64,000 nucleotides of DNA from Pyrenopolyporus hunteri (taxonomy: Eukaryota; Ascomycota; Sordariomycetes; Xylariales; Hypoxylaceae), in contig CADCXC010000037.1 of the NCBI GenBank assembly GCA_902806595.1, positions 310,001 through 374,000 on the forward strand, in the 5' to 3' direction. This document shows positions 22,796 to 32,942 of this stretch, piece after piece (position 1 is the first letter of the stretch; each line of letters begins with the position of its first letter). The notes beneath the pieces are model-generated. The model saw nothing but the letters and a program-made list of their open reading frames with translations, did no database searches and was not told the DNA's origin. Made by a program: the position numbers and the translations under genes.

Positions 22796-24516
22796 ATGGC
22801 AGCTACCGACGCTGTTCAGTCGTCAGCTTTGGCGGCTACCTCTAACAAAACCGCCCGTTTGTCCCCTCCACCCCAGTCGAAGCGCGATAAAAGGCGGCAG
22901 ACTGTAAACGACCGTCTAGCTGTCCTGGCGGATAAGTTCAGCCGGGACAAAGACAAACACTACCGGGACGAACTTCATAAGATACAAATTGACGTCAACC
23001 TTGTCGGCCGAGTCGACCCGTATGTTGACCGACCTTTGGATGCGATTGATCGCGAATACCGAGAAATCCAGCAGACCGCAAACTCTCAGCAGGCTACCAA
23101 TGCTCCTGGCAATGGCAGCCCCAAGCGAAGCCTGCTGGAGATGGCTGGCCCTACGTTCTCCGAATGGGTCCATCAGGTAGAGGACCTCGTCGAGCACCGT
23201 GACTACGAGATGACATGCCACAAGGTACAATTCCTAAGCTTCGTTTAACCAGTTAAAATAGTAATTAACCGATCCCCTCTTAGATCGAATACGAGAGAAA
23301 GCTTCGCGAGCACCACAAGACCCATGCCTACAAAGTCGAACTCGCTAAGCGAGAACACAAGACATTGTCCGATACCCTCCGAGATCGCTTGATCAACGCG
23401 ATCACCTCTAAAAAATACCGACTAGGCAAGGAAAAGGAAGCCTTAGACATCTCCGACAGCTCTGCGCTCCTCCTACATCCCAATCAATTCAGCCTCACCA
23501 ACCCCGCGAGCCCTGGAGGGACTCATGGAAAGAGAAATACCCGACTACGCAGAGAAATGGAAGAGCTTCCCGGCTTTTCGGAGAATAAGAAGAGAAAGCG
23601 AAATGCGGCCGACGACGAGGGTTCCCCAGCTCCCAAGAGAGGGGCTCTCGATAGCACGAACACCACACCCTTCTGGTCTAGCGAGCGAGTCCGAGGCCTG
23701 CGCAAGGAGACGGGGCCGGTTTATAGCATCGATAAGCTATTTACCGATAAGGAACTGGCTATGACCTATAACGCTGCCGCCCTAGCAGCTTATAAACACC
23801 TGTTGCTCCGCCGTGATACAAACGGCAACGTCATCACCCCCGACGAAAGCGTTGCTGGCAACGGCGATGCTAACGACGATGACGAAGAGATGTCTGCGGT
23901 AAATATGGAGCGCCAACCTTCGCATACCACGCGAAGTACCCGCGGTGCGCATAACCAACAAAATTTTTATGACGACCAAGTGCTGGGAATAGAAGCATTG
24001 GCCAACTTCGACCTACCGGGCAACCTGGACAAGGTAGCCGGGTCGGAACCCAAGCTCCCGCCTCTTACCCATTCACAATATTCGAAGGCGTATAGGAGGG
24101 ACGAGTCTAACACGCCTCCCACCCTAAACGAAAGTGACCGAGACAGAGATCTGGCCGTCATGAAACTATTCAAGACGTACCAGAACAAGCATGGCGTAGG
24201 TTCCAACCTTGACGTCAACAACGGCGGCCGTAGGCTGCTTGAAGCTATGGCGGCGCCGTTACATAAGAGCAAGTACGTGGCCTACACGCAGGGACCACGC
24301 CCTTCGACGGACGCGTTGTCTGAATCTTTGGGCATACAGGAGAGTGATATGAGAGGGGAGGCTGCAGGTGCCGAGCAGGAGAACGGCTCTTCGACGAAAG
24401 ACTCGCCAGCTATTGGCAAGGATGCTACAGCAGGAATCCCAATGAGCAGGCAGAGTAGCCTTGGAGGTGTGGCGATGAGCAGATCTGGCAGCGCGCGAGG
24501 CAAGCGAAAGGCGTAA
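22796..24516 (+). CDS. SDS3: SDS3-like subunit of the Rpd3/Sin3 histone deacetylase complex, 553 aa
   Basis: Two exons, 22796-23224 and 23284-24516 (59-nt intron, phase 0). The Sds3 domain covers residues about 25-230: KRDKRRQTVNDRLAVLADKF, a coiled-coil with YRDELHKIQIDVNLV, RSLLEMAGPTFSEWV, and EYERKLREHHKTHAYKVELA. Next come ISDSSALLLHPNQFSLTNPA and a bipartite-like nuclear signal (ENKKRKRN). GPVYSIDKLFTDKELAMTYN follows. The C-terminal 250 residues are disordered and end in a basic SARGKRKA. Sds3 holds the Rpd3L complex together and promotes deacetylation and gene repression. The 5' flank is pyrimidine-rich with TACCTACC words, usual for constitutive genes here. Confidence 0.88.
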
Positions 24517-24833
24517 TTGGGAATTTGAACATTTTCTTTTTGTGCTACTTTATTGTTATTTCTTGTTTTACACGGGGTAGATGAGGCGTTATGCCCTCGC
24601 ACACGAGGAGATACACATGTGAAGCACGTCTAGCCGGTTTACGGTTTATCATGGATTGGGCTACTTAGACCCTACACGCAGGCGTTGGGGGGCTTCTGAT
24701 TTCATATAGCTGGATACTCATCATAGCGATACCATACATGTCATTACTAAACTAAAGAGCTTTGCTATGTCAATACCTACAAATATGAATTAAGACTATC
24801 AAAAAAAAAAAAATATCTATTACTTCCCCGTGC
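24517..24833. other. Convergent 3' region between SDS3 and the AsaB-like gene
   Basis: 317 bp between two gene ends. It contains a 13-A run at 24801-24813, which on the minus strand is a T-run just past the dioxygenase stop codon. No other feature seen. Confidence 0.5.
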
Positions 24834-25706
24834 CTAAGGTCCAAATACTAATGCCCGAACCTCAATGCTCTCCCTCACCTCGGCGTCGGGCCTCGTCCTA
24901 GGGTCCTCGAAGGCGCTATGAGGTAGCCGCCCTCCAATCACGCCGGAGTCCTTGTTCGCGGCCTCGCTGTCGAAACACTCGATCAGCAGACGCTCGTCGC
25001 TCGTCATGCCGCTGAGGTAGTACCACTTCTGGCCGGGGTTGTACGCGATGGACGCCGTCTCCCCGACGTACCCGTCCTTGTACCGGTGCTCGGCGGTGAT
25101 GACGTCCTCGTCGCGCAGGCTCGAGCTCGACGCGTACGCCAGCGGCGCCATCTCCAGCGGGCCCTCGTTCAGCGTCCGCCACACGTTCACGATCCGGTAC
25201 CGCCCCCGCAGCAGCGCCGCCGCCTCCGCCTCCCCCAGGTGCCGCCGCACGCGCTTCTCCGCCGACCGGGGCGTCTGGTCGACGTGCGCGAGCAGCGCCG
25301 GCCGCCGCCGCCACTGCCCGTCGGCCCGCCGGAGCGTGTGGTCGAAGATGAGCACCCGCGCGCTCCCGGGGATCTGCGAGAGCAGCAGCCGCTCGACCTC
25401 CGGGTAGTAGTTGGCCGCGACGGACGCGTCGTCCCTGAAGTTCGACGCGGAGGATTCCGCGGAGGGGGCCGCGCCCCGCACGATTTGGAAGGCGTCCTTG
25501 TCCAGCGTGAACTCCGCCTCCCGCCCCCGTATGTCCTGGATGAGCACCGGGTGCGGGTCCTCGCGCACGTTGGTCTGGGGCTCGCCGGCCGGCGGCTCGT
25601 CTACGTACCGGAAGGCGGTGGCGCCCCCGGGCGGAGGTAGAGAGAAGTTGATGGTGGCGGTCACGGGGCCCCGGGGCACGGTGGATGGTCCGGTTGTGAC
25701 GGCCAT
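24834..25706 (-). CDS. AsaB / GA4-desaturase-like (CmcJ-NvfI family) oxygenase, 290 aa
   Basis: Intronless. The family motifs appear in order: a short beta-rich N-terminus (TATINFSLPP; VLIQDIRGREAEFTLDKDAFQ), then LIFDHTLRR, LLAHVDQTPRSAEKRV, IVNVWRTLNEGPLEMAPLAY, EHRYKDGYVGETASIAYNP, GQKWYYLSGMTSDERLLIECFDS and a closing LPHSAFEDP. These include the His/Asp residues expected for the iron site of this 2-oxoglutarate-dioxygenase-like group. Members hydroxylate, desaturate or rearrange secondary metabolites (asperfuranone, gibberellin or meroterpenoid clusters); many stand alone with unknown substrates. Here the neighbours are SDS3 and an AT-hook gene and there is no core synthase, so no pathway can be assigned. 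The coding DNA is very GC-rich at third positions, which produces long antisense shadow ORFs. Confidence 0.88.
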   Translation of the reverse strand: MAVTTGPSTVPRGPVTATINFSLPPPGGATAFRYVDEPPAGEPQTNVREDPHPVLIQDIRGREAEFTLDKDAFQIVRGAAPSAESSASNFRDDASVAANYYPEVERLLLSQIPGSARVLIFDHTLRRADGQWRRRPALLAHVDQTPRSAEKRVRRHLGEAEAAALLRGRYRIVNVWRTLNEGPLEMAPLAYASSSSLRDEDVITAEHRYKDGYVGETASIAYNPGQKWYYLSGMTSDERLLIECFDSEAANKDSGVIGGRLPHSAFEDPRTRPDAEVRESIEVRALVFGP

Positions 25707-27034
25707 GGTGGATGGTTGATGTTGAGTCTCCTATATAAGTAGCGGGTTTATTTGAACTAGGTTTCTGAGCTTTGACTAGGTATATATATAAATGTGAGGA
25801 TGTTTGATCCGGACGGATGATGGTGATGATTATCACAAAATTCCTCTACACCAACGTCGACGTCGGGCTTGAGTTATATACCTGTTATCCTACACGACGC
25901 ATAGTCTTCTATGCCTCGCAACCTACTCATCCTGCTACATCTTTCCGTTAGATCGCATTTCAAATCAATCGAAAGCCCGAGGGGGCCGGCCCATCACGTC
26001 ATTGTTTAACAGAGTGAAGTCTGGTCAATCGACGGAGTTTTAGCAGGGGAGGTTCTACTGTTGGGTTTGTTTCTGCATGTTGCTCTGTAAGCCTTTTTCG
26101 GGTTTAGTAGAAGATATGCCGTGTGTAAATCATGGGAGAAAACTATACTGCAAGGACAATAGGGATTGGTCCCGGAGTACCGCGGAGCTCCAGGTTATGT
26201 GAAGGCAAAAGTGTAAGTAAAGTTGTAAGTGAAGGGTGGTAGATGTTACCTAGGTCCCGACCCGGTTAAGTGGTCATCATCTAGCCGATGTTTTGCCGCA
26301 CTTCACCCTTCCTGCTTTTGTGCCCCACATGCGGTTACTGATATGCAGGGTACATGTGTGCGTGTAGAATGTTATACAGTCTTTCGGTCTTTGAATTCCC
26401 AAAATATGATGGATAATGACGTCGCTGGAAAAGATGGGGAAAGCATTCCATAGTTGAACTTAACCACTCTTGATATCTGCATGGATTAGAAATACAAGGT
26501 GCTTAGGTAATGGCCTCAATCCATTTCGGGGGATCGATCTACCATCTACGCTAACCTCATTAGGTACCCCCACATAGTCCCTACCTATTGGTGGATGTCC
26601 GCGGACTGCCCACATGGTTGCTAGGTACGTAGGTACGTACCCATCCTATTTTTAAAGTTGTCCCGCGGGCACGTATACCTACCTAGGTACATGTTGGCAT
26701 GTATCCACGCATTGTTGTGCTGTACCCGCTACAGCGCCTTGCCAGCCCAGGCACTCCCCTAAGAAGAAACCTATCCACCTATCAGATCGCGCTAAGTTGA
26801 ACCTCAAGAGCAATTCAAAGTAAACAAACTGCTCCTTTTGGTCCTTCGCTACCTCGGGTTAGGTAGCTTTTGGCGCGTACCCTTGTATTCGACATTTCAC
26901 ATCCAGGTGCCTGCAGGGCCTACACTCTACCTAATGTATTAATCGCACGCATACGTCAGTTATAATCATTTCCTATGCCGAGCCTGTCTTCATGAACTGG
27001 TTAGTGGCCATCATCATTGCTGCCGGTTGCTGTC
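25707..27034. other. Intergenic region, 1.3 kb
   Basis: A divergent promoter region between the AsaB-like gene (minus) and the AT-hook gene (plus). TAGGTAC words cluster at 26560-26700. I see no credible ORF or RNA gene. Confidence 0.6.
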
Positions 27035-30000
27035 ATGGATGACCTGATGTCGTCTCCTGACCCGCTGGGGGACAACATCCCTCCTCCTAGTTCGGCGCAT
27101 TCGCATGCGCGACGCACAGAGAATACGCTTCCACCCCACGACTTCTCTTCCATCTCAGTTCCGAGGAGTACGGCGCGGCGGACATCGCCCTCGAAGCAGT
27201 CGCCTAGAAAGCAAACCTTCGAACTCGACGTGGGCAATGACCTCTCGCCGCAGAAGATCCTCGTCACGGTCGAGGCCGAAGAAGCCTTGAAGCGGGGTAT
27301 TAATCGCAGGCTATTCCAATCTTCATCCCCGATCCGAGGCGACCGACGGATGGAGACCATTACGACCACGACCGTGCCGTTAAACGACGAAATAGAGAAT
27401 GAATCTACACCGCGACGACGTGGCCGACCGCGACGGGTGAGCAATGGCACTCCCATGCCGAGGGGAAAGAAGAGGGCTGGAACGCCTATTCAAAAATCGT
27501 CCGCGAAGACGCGACGAAAAGGAGACCCGGAATCCGAAACCAGTATAATAAACGGCACGCCCGCGGGGCCGAATGCGGACTCGGTCGCGTCGAAGCCGAA
27601 GCCGAGGGCCCGAAAGACGCCCAAGAACATATCTACGATACAGACTGTGCCGTCATCACAGCTCTCCAATAATGCGACCAAGAGGAAACGCGGGCGCCCG
27701 CGCAAGGCTTTGATGTCGGAGGATATCGCTATATTGACGGATACGGCCGATGCGGCGGGCGCCGGAGTGGCGAACAGCGATGCTATTCAACCTGTTGCCG
27801 AAAATTCGGAAAGCTTGCCGCCGCCAATAGTAAGATCAAATCCGGATTCGTCTAGGGTCGAGAGAAGCCGGCGAGGAATAGCTAGCGATGATACAAACGA
27901 TATTATCGACGACATAGCAAGAGATAGCGAAAGGACGATAACGTTGGACAACGCTTCCAATTTACAAGAGAGGAGGGACGCTCAGCAGGATCTTATGCCG
28001 TCAGCGACATCGTATCAGGAAGAATTGGACGATGATGACTTCGCTGTTGGCGACGACTATCCTGCATTGATGGAGCCTCATAGCGATGCAGGCTCGGATC
28101 TAGATAATACTGAAGGAGTACCTCACAGCGGACAAGACACGCTCGCGCACGCCTCCGACTTTAGCATGATTGCCGTCGAATCGCTTCCGTCATTCCAAGC
28201 CTCATTTCAAGCAAATAGAAGCGCTTTCCCTTCCGATCCTGCGGAGATAGGCGACGAAACAAATCTCATAATCAACCAAACGTTAGAATCGTTGCGAAAC
28301 AGCACTCGTACTGGGGAAGCGCGTCGGTCCTTGTCACAGTCAACCAGGAGCTACGCACCAGGAGAGGAAGAGCAGTCCGGCGTACAAGATGGCTCAGTGG
28401 TAGAGGACAGCGAGCATAGTCACCAGGACCGGTCACGCAGCTTAAGAAAACAGAAGTCAGTCCCGCTAAGTCGACGGGTATTTACTGGTAAAGCACCTCA
28501 CGTCGACGACTCCTTCTCGAGCCTCCCGGATAGTATCCTTCGGGCAGCAACACCGGGGCGCTTGCCTATGAAACCGACCTCTACGGCTGGGCAACAGGAA
28601 GATACCGGCGCGTACGATGACTCGTTTTCCGAGATTCCGGAAGCAGTTCTTGAGGCGGCGACTCCGAAACCAGCAACTCGGACGGGAGCATCCGCGGCAG
28701 AGAGTCGTCCAGAGACCTTGACTCTTCATAGCCAGGATAGTTCCGTGAATAGGCGCACGGGGCCTGACTTCGAGTCGAGCAGATTACCAACCCCGGAGAA
28801 TACATCGTCTTCGAATGCCGGTTCTAAGAGAGCTCCGGATGACGAAGCAGGTCCATCTACCAGGGCCCAAGAGGTTCCTGTCCCTACTTCTAATTCAGGC
28901 ATGCGGTCCTCCCCTCCTATTATGAATCGGCCACGCGCGATGGACTTTGGGCCGTCGCGATTAGATCAAGAAATCAACAACACGCCAGAGTTGCAAGAAT
29001 CCTCTCCTCAGTTACCGCCTTCTGCTAAAGCGCCAACGGAGCCGCCCCGGTCGTTGGAGCCTCCTCCTAACAGTCGACCATCGCTCTCACCGATTGTACG
29101 AGTGGGACGAACTCTACAAAATGTCATGTCAGATAGATCATCTCCCGAAGGCCGCGAAGGTAGCCTTGGAAGTCCATTTAGGGGATCGGCCTCTCAGGAT
29201 CCTTCGCAGCCGTTCCCTTCAGACCAGTCTGGTCAATTATCTATACCCCGATCTCCGACACCGACCCGTCCCAATCATGGGATCTCAGCTCGATTCAACG
29301 TTCGTACGTTCAACCCTAGTGCGCCAACCGCGTTTCCCCAAACTAGGCGGCCTAGCTTCGCTCGTGGTCAATCACCAGCACAAGCCGATGTTGTTGGCAA
29401 CGTTTCAGATCCGTTTGCTCCGTCCGCTCGTAATAACTCACGGGCTGAACCCTCGAGAAGAGCACCATATGGAACTAATGACCGCGCGCCGCCAGAACGG
29501 AGCCGTTCAGCACGTATATCACCAACGCCCAGTTCAGCCAGAGAAATGCCGTCAAGCGATAATCGCCAGCAGGAAGCGGGTCCGGGTTCGGATTCGCGGC
29601 CGACAGATTCCTTAAATTCCACTGCTTTCGCCGCCAATCGCTCGAATGAGAACACTAAGGCGGCGGTCAACGCCGAAGCCGCCGAGCGCGGGATGACGGA
29701 GGACCGGGAACAAGAGCCGGAAGAAGGGGACACTGGTGGGCTACTAGACTACGAAGAGGATGACGGAGATATCTGGGATATTGAGGCTTCAAGACCGACT
29801 CCCAGAAAACCAGAGCCAGCACAACGTTCGTCACAGCTACCTGACCCACCTCACCGACGAACGAAAATCCTGAGCCCCTGGAGGAGAACTAGCAGGCGGC
29901 TCATTTACCGCGAGGAGATTGCGAGCCCTTCTCAAATAGAGATTGGGGAGAGTCCGCAGAGCGAAGCTGAAGATGCTCCACTAGCGCGGCCGAGGTCACG

Positions 30001-31861
30001 AATATCGGATGCTCGATCGATCCTGCAAGGGATACACCCCGAGCTCACCCTTCTTGACGAGTTCTCATCTCCTCAGCCCGAGCCAGAAGCTCTAAGCTCT
30101 CAACCGGAGCCGGAAGCTTCAAGCCCTCAGCCAGAGTCTCAGGAAAAGCCAACAGAGCCTGCGGATGCATCCGAGTACTCGATGTTGGCTTCAGCTCAGC
30201 AGACAGAGGAGCAACAGACAGAGGAACCCCCAACCACTGAAAAGAAAGCCGCGCCAGCTAAGTCTCGGCTGTTTGGTGGGTTTGACATATTGTCTTTCTT
30301 CTCCTCGCCGGCCACATTGCCGACGAAGGCCCCCGAAGCCGGGTCAGCAGACGTAACAAATAGTACCAAAACGGTTACCCAGCCTATGTTCCAGAAGCCA
30401 CCACCTAAACAAGCCGAGACCCAGCCTCCTAAGGAGCCGCAGAGATCGTTCTGGTCTACCGGGTTGTTCTCCTCAATCCCTCAAAAAGACGCTCAGTCGA
30501 GTCCGGAACGGCGAACAGACCCATCCTCCCCTGCACCCCCTTCGCAACCTGATGAGACACTGCAAGATTCTCACGAGACTTCACCTTCGCCCGCACCGTC
30601 GCCTTCTCCCGAGCCCAACTCCCCTGAGCCTAACTCCCCTGAATCTAACTCCCCTCGGCCAGACTCACCTGAGCCCAACTCACCTAAGCCTAACTCACCT
30701 AAGCCTAACTCACCCAGCTCATCCATGCATAACTCGCCGACGCATAACTCTCCCGAGCTGGAATCCCCCGAGCCAAATTCTCCTGAACCCGATTCTCCCG
30801 AACCTTTTGATAGACCTGCTTCTCCCGAGCCCGTTTCTCCCCAGCCCTCAACTCCCGAACGACAAATTTATCCACCCATCGAACAGAAACGGAACTTCAC
30901 CCCTCGTCCAGGTCAATCCGGTTCATCTCTCTTCCGAACTGGGCCTTCTCCCAGTAGGAGCGAGACAGATGACGGCCTCCTTCTTCCACCGAGCGAAGAC
31001 CAGCAGGAGTCTTCGCTGATGACAGATGGGACAGAGTACGAGCGCGTGCCGCCGAGGGAAAAGCCTTCCCGGTGGGATAGGACGCTTTCACCAACAAAAT
31101 CATGCTTCCGTTCGCCCATGAAGGCCACTACGCCGGGGCGAGTCGTGGCTTTTAGGACCGGCGCGCTTTCTCCCACCGCAGAGGCCCAAGCCCGGATTGA
31201 AAAGCAGCACAACGGTACCAAGAGCAATGCTATCTCCCAAGGCCCAGTACTCCGGCCAGTCCCCGAGCTTACGCAGAAAGAGTCAACAGCTTCGACCGCC
31301 CCCCAAGCCGCGACGCGCAAGCCTAACCCCCCGCCTACCACCGCAAATGCTCCTCCCGCCAAACCGGCGGTAGTAGGCAACAGCAGAGCCAGGCCCGCCT
31401 CTCGACGCCCGTCCCGCCAAGCCCTCCGCCCCTCGTCAAGACCCTCGTCAAGAGAGTGGACCCGGGACCACTGGGTTCGTCTAGACGAGCTTCTGCAACT
31501 ACGCTGGCGCGACCCCCTCGCCTTCAAACAGCACCTACACCAGATCCCGCAGACGCAGTGGCACCGCCCCTCGCCGTCCCTCCTGGGCAAGGAGGTGACG
31601 GCTCAGGGCGAGAGCCTCATCCTCGAGCCGTGGCACCTGGAGGTCGTGGCGGCGTTCGCGTCCGAGGTCGGCGGCTGGGATGATAATTCCCTGGCTAAGC
31701 GGGTCTTCGCACTGGTCGCCGGGGAAAGGAGGCGGCAGAAAGCGAGGGCGGCTAGGGCGGCTGCTGGTGTAGATACCGACGCGGGAGCCAATACAGGTGC
31801 GGGTTCGAATAATAGGGGGAGGGTTGATAAGGGGAAGGGGAAGGTGAGGGCTGTTGCTTAG
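27035..31861 (+). CDS. Large AT-hook chromatin-type protein, 1,608 aa
   Basis: A single open frame; the first ATG is at 27035. Two AT-hooks are visible: RRRGRPRR at residues about 126-133 and KRKRGRPRK at about 216-224. Around residues 500-560 are two related segments (DDSFSSLPDSILRAATPGR and DDSFSEIPEAVLEAATPK), an internal duplication. Residues about 1190-1277 are a Pro-Asn-Ser-Pro-Glu repeat encoded by 15-bp tandem units. The ordered C-terminus (about 1475-1580) carries TRDHWVRLDELLQLRWRDP and LGKEVTAQGESLILEPWHLE, the probable conserved domain. Annotators usually call such fungal proteins AT-hook or AT-DNA-binding proteins. The architecture suggests a nuclear DNA- or chromatin-binding scaffold; the function is unknown to me. 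Most of the length is disordered. Confidence 0.82.
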   Translation: MDDLMSSPDPLGDNIPPPSSAHSHARRTENTLPPHDFSSISVPRSTARRTSPSKQSPRKQTFELDVGNDLSPQKILVTVEAEEALKRGINRRLFQSSSPIRGDRRMETITTTTVPLNDEIENESTPRRRGRPRRVSNGTPMPRGKKRAGTPIQKSSAKTRRKGDPESETSIINGTPAGPNADSVASKPKPRARKTPKNISTIQTVPSSQLSNNATKRKRGRPRKALMSEDIAILTDTADAAGAGVANSDAIQPVAENSESLPPPIVRSNPDSSRVERSRRGIASDDTNDIIDDIARDSERTITLDNASNLQERRDAQQDLMPSATSYQEELDDDDFAVGDDYPALMEPHSDAGSDLDNTEGVPHSGQDTLAHASDFSMIAVESLPSFQASFQANRSAFPSDPAEIGDETNLIINQTLESLRNSTRTGEARRSLSQSTRSYAPGEEEQSGVQDGSVVEDSEHSHQDRSRSLRKQKSVPLSRRVFTGKAPHVDDSFSSLPDSILRAATPGRLPMKPTSTAGQQEDTGAYDDSFSEIPEAVLEAATPKPATRTGASAAESRPETLTLHSQDSSVNRRTGPDFESSRLPTPENTSSSNAGSKRAPDDEAGPSTRAQEVPVPTSNSGMRSSPPIMNRPRAMDFGPSRLDQEINNTPELQESSPQLPPSAKAPTEPPRSLEPPPNSRPSLSPIVRVGRTLQNVMSDRSSPEGREGSLGSPFRGSASQDPSQPFPSDQSGQLSIPRSPTPTRPNHGISARFNVRTFNPSAPTAFPQTRRPSFARGQSPAQADVVGNVSDPFAPSARNNSRAEPSRRAPYGTNDRAPPERSRSARISPTPSSAREMPSSDNRQQEAGPGSDSRPTDSLNSTAFAANRSNENTKAAVNAEAAERGMTEDREQEPEEGDTGGLLDYEEDDGDIWDIEASRPTPRKPEPAQRSSQLPDPPHRRTKILSPWRRTSRRLIYREEIASPSQIEIGESPQSEAEDAPLARPRSRISDARSILQGIHPELTLLDEFSSPQPEPEALSSQPEPEASSPQPESQEKPTEPADASEYSMLASAQQTEEQQTEEPPTTEKKAAPAKSRLFGGFDILSFFSSPATLPTKAPEAGSADVTNSTKTVTQPMFQKPPPKQAETQPPKEPQRSFWSTGLFSSIPQKDAQSSPERRTDPSSPAPPSQPDETLQDSHETSPSPAPSPSPEPNSPEPNSPESNSPRPDSPEPNSPKPNSPKPNSPSSSMHNSPTHNSPELESPEPNSPEPDSPEPFDRPASPEPVSPQPSTPERQIYPPIEQKRNFTPRPGQSGSSLFRTGPSPSRSETDDGLLLPPSEDQQESSLMTDGTEYERVPPREKPSRWDRTLSPTKSCFRSPMKATTPGRVVAFRTGALSPTAEAQARIEKQHNGTKSNAISQGPVLRPVPELTQKESTASTAPQAATRKPNPPPTTANAPPAKPAVVGNSRARPASRRPSRQALRPSSRPSSREWTRDHWVRLDELLQLRWRDPLAFKQHLHQIPQTQWHRPSPSLLGKEVTAQGESLILEPWHLEVVAAFASEVGGWDDNSLAKRVFALVAGERRRQKARAARAAAGVDTDAGANTGAGSNNRGRVDKGKGKVRAVA
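30603..30855 (+). repeat. 15-bp coding tandem repeat (P-N-S-P-E/K)
   Basis: About seven near-perfect 15-bp units at 30611-30718 (core AACTCCCCTGAGCC) encode repeating PNSPE/PNSPK. The array continues as degenerate SPEP units to about 30855. It lies inside the AT-hook gene and keeps the reading frame, so copy number can vary without breaking the protein. Confidence 0.85.
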
Positions 31862-32942
31862 GCTTGGTTATTCGTGCTTCAGAGCCCGAGGGCTAAGAAT
31901 GAAACGTCATTCGATGATGCTACGAAAGCTTCGAAAAATAACCAGAGGAAAGCCGACGCCAGGTCAATTATCAAGGCGTATATACCCGCCCCTCAAAGCC
32001 CAAGTCGAGAGCAGGAGACAAAGAGAATAGGACAAAGGGCAATACTTAGCAACGACGGTAGCCGAATTATTAGCTACCCAGCCAGTCGTTAGTCTAATCA
32101 CTGTACCATTACTTTTTTTTAGGGACAAGCGGAAGCTCCGGCGTCACCACGTCACACTAGCATTGGCGGATCACCATGTTCTTGTTATTTATTATCATAT
32201 AGGCCCACCCTAGGGTATTCCTATGCATCCATCGTAACCGGCGTTTTGGTCGCGGCAGGGCGGTCTTGCATTTTATTTACGGCAAAGCGGGCTAAGGTAC
32301 TTGTACCGGAAGGTGGAAAAGGCGGAACGGAAACGGAGTGGGATGGGAGGGTGTCTACCTACCTTACCTTAGTGAATAAAATCGATGGATTAACCATTTG
32401 ACTCGTTGACCCCCGGTTGATAAATTATTTAAGTGATGCCTGATGCTTTTCTATGACCTAATGTCTCCTTAGATACCCTTCTAACGTGATGGTACAACCC
32501 ATGGTAAATCATGTCGTTCATACTATAGAAAAGTAGGTTCAGCCAAAATCTTGGGTTACAGGGTCAGGAGCAAAAGTATAATATAGTAGGTTAGTAAGTG
32601 AGAAAAGGCAATTACACGATAGTTCAATGTTCAGCTATAGCAGATGAATCGACACAAGTCCATATTAACTACGTACGAGTGCCATAGAAGCCCCGGACGC
32701 CGTCTTAATCGGTGCCGGGGCCATGTAAAGCCTGATGATACTCCCTGTCTCTACTTGGTAATATTACACCGACCGGGCCATATCATCCCTTCTGAGCCGC
32801 CGGATGCATGAGCTTAGCCCGCCTCCTTAGGCACCTCGTTCCATCTCGCCCCATCCCTCTTTCTCCTGTTTTTTGCTCTTTCACACTCGAGCCATGCAAT
32901 CAGACGGAACGAAGTCGATAATAGGGACAGCGTCACCGCTCT
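31862..32942. other. Convergent intergenic region, 1.1 kb
   Basis: Between the stop codons of the AT-hook gene and RPN6. It contains a short Lys-rich ORF at 31874-32092 that is probably chance and a poly-T run at 32113-32120. No RNA gene or repeat recognised. Confidence 0.6.

Noticed and set aside
24916..25836. 306-codon ORF overlapping the AsaB-like gene on the same strand in another frame
   Set aside because: An Arg/Ala/Gly-rich shadow produced by GC-rich third positions; the 290-aa frame has all family motifs.
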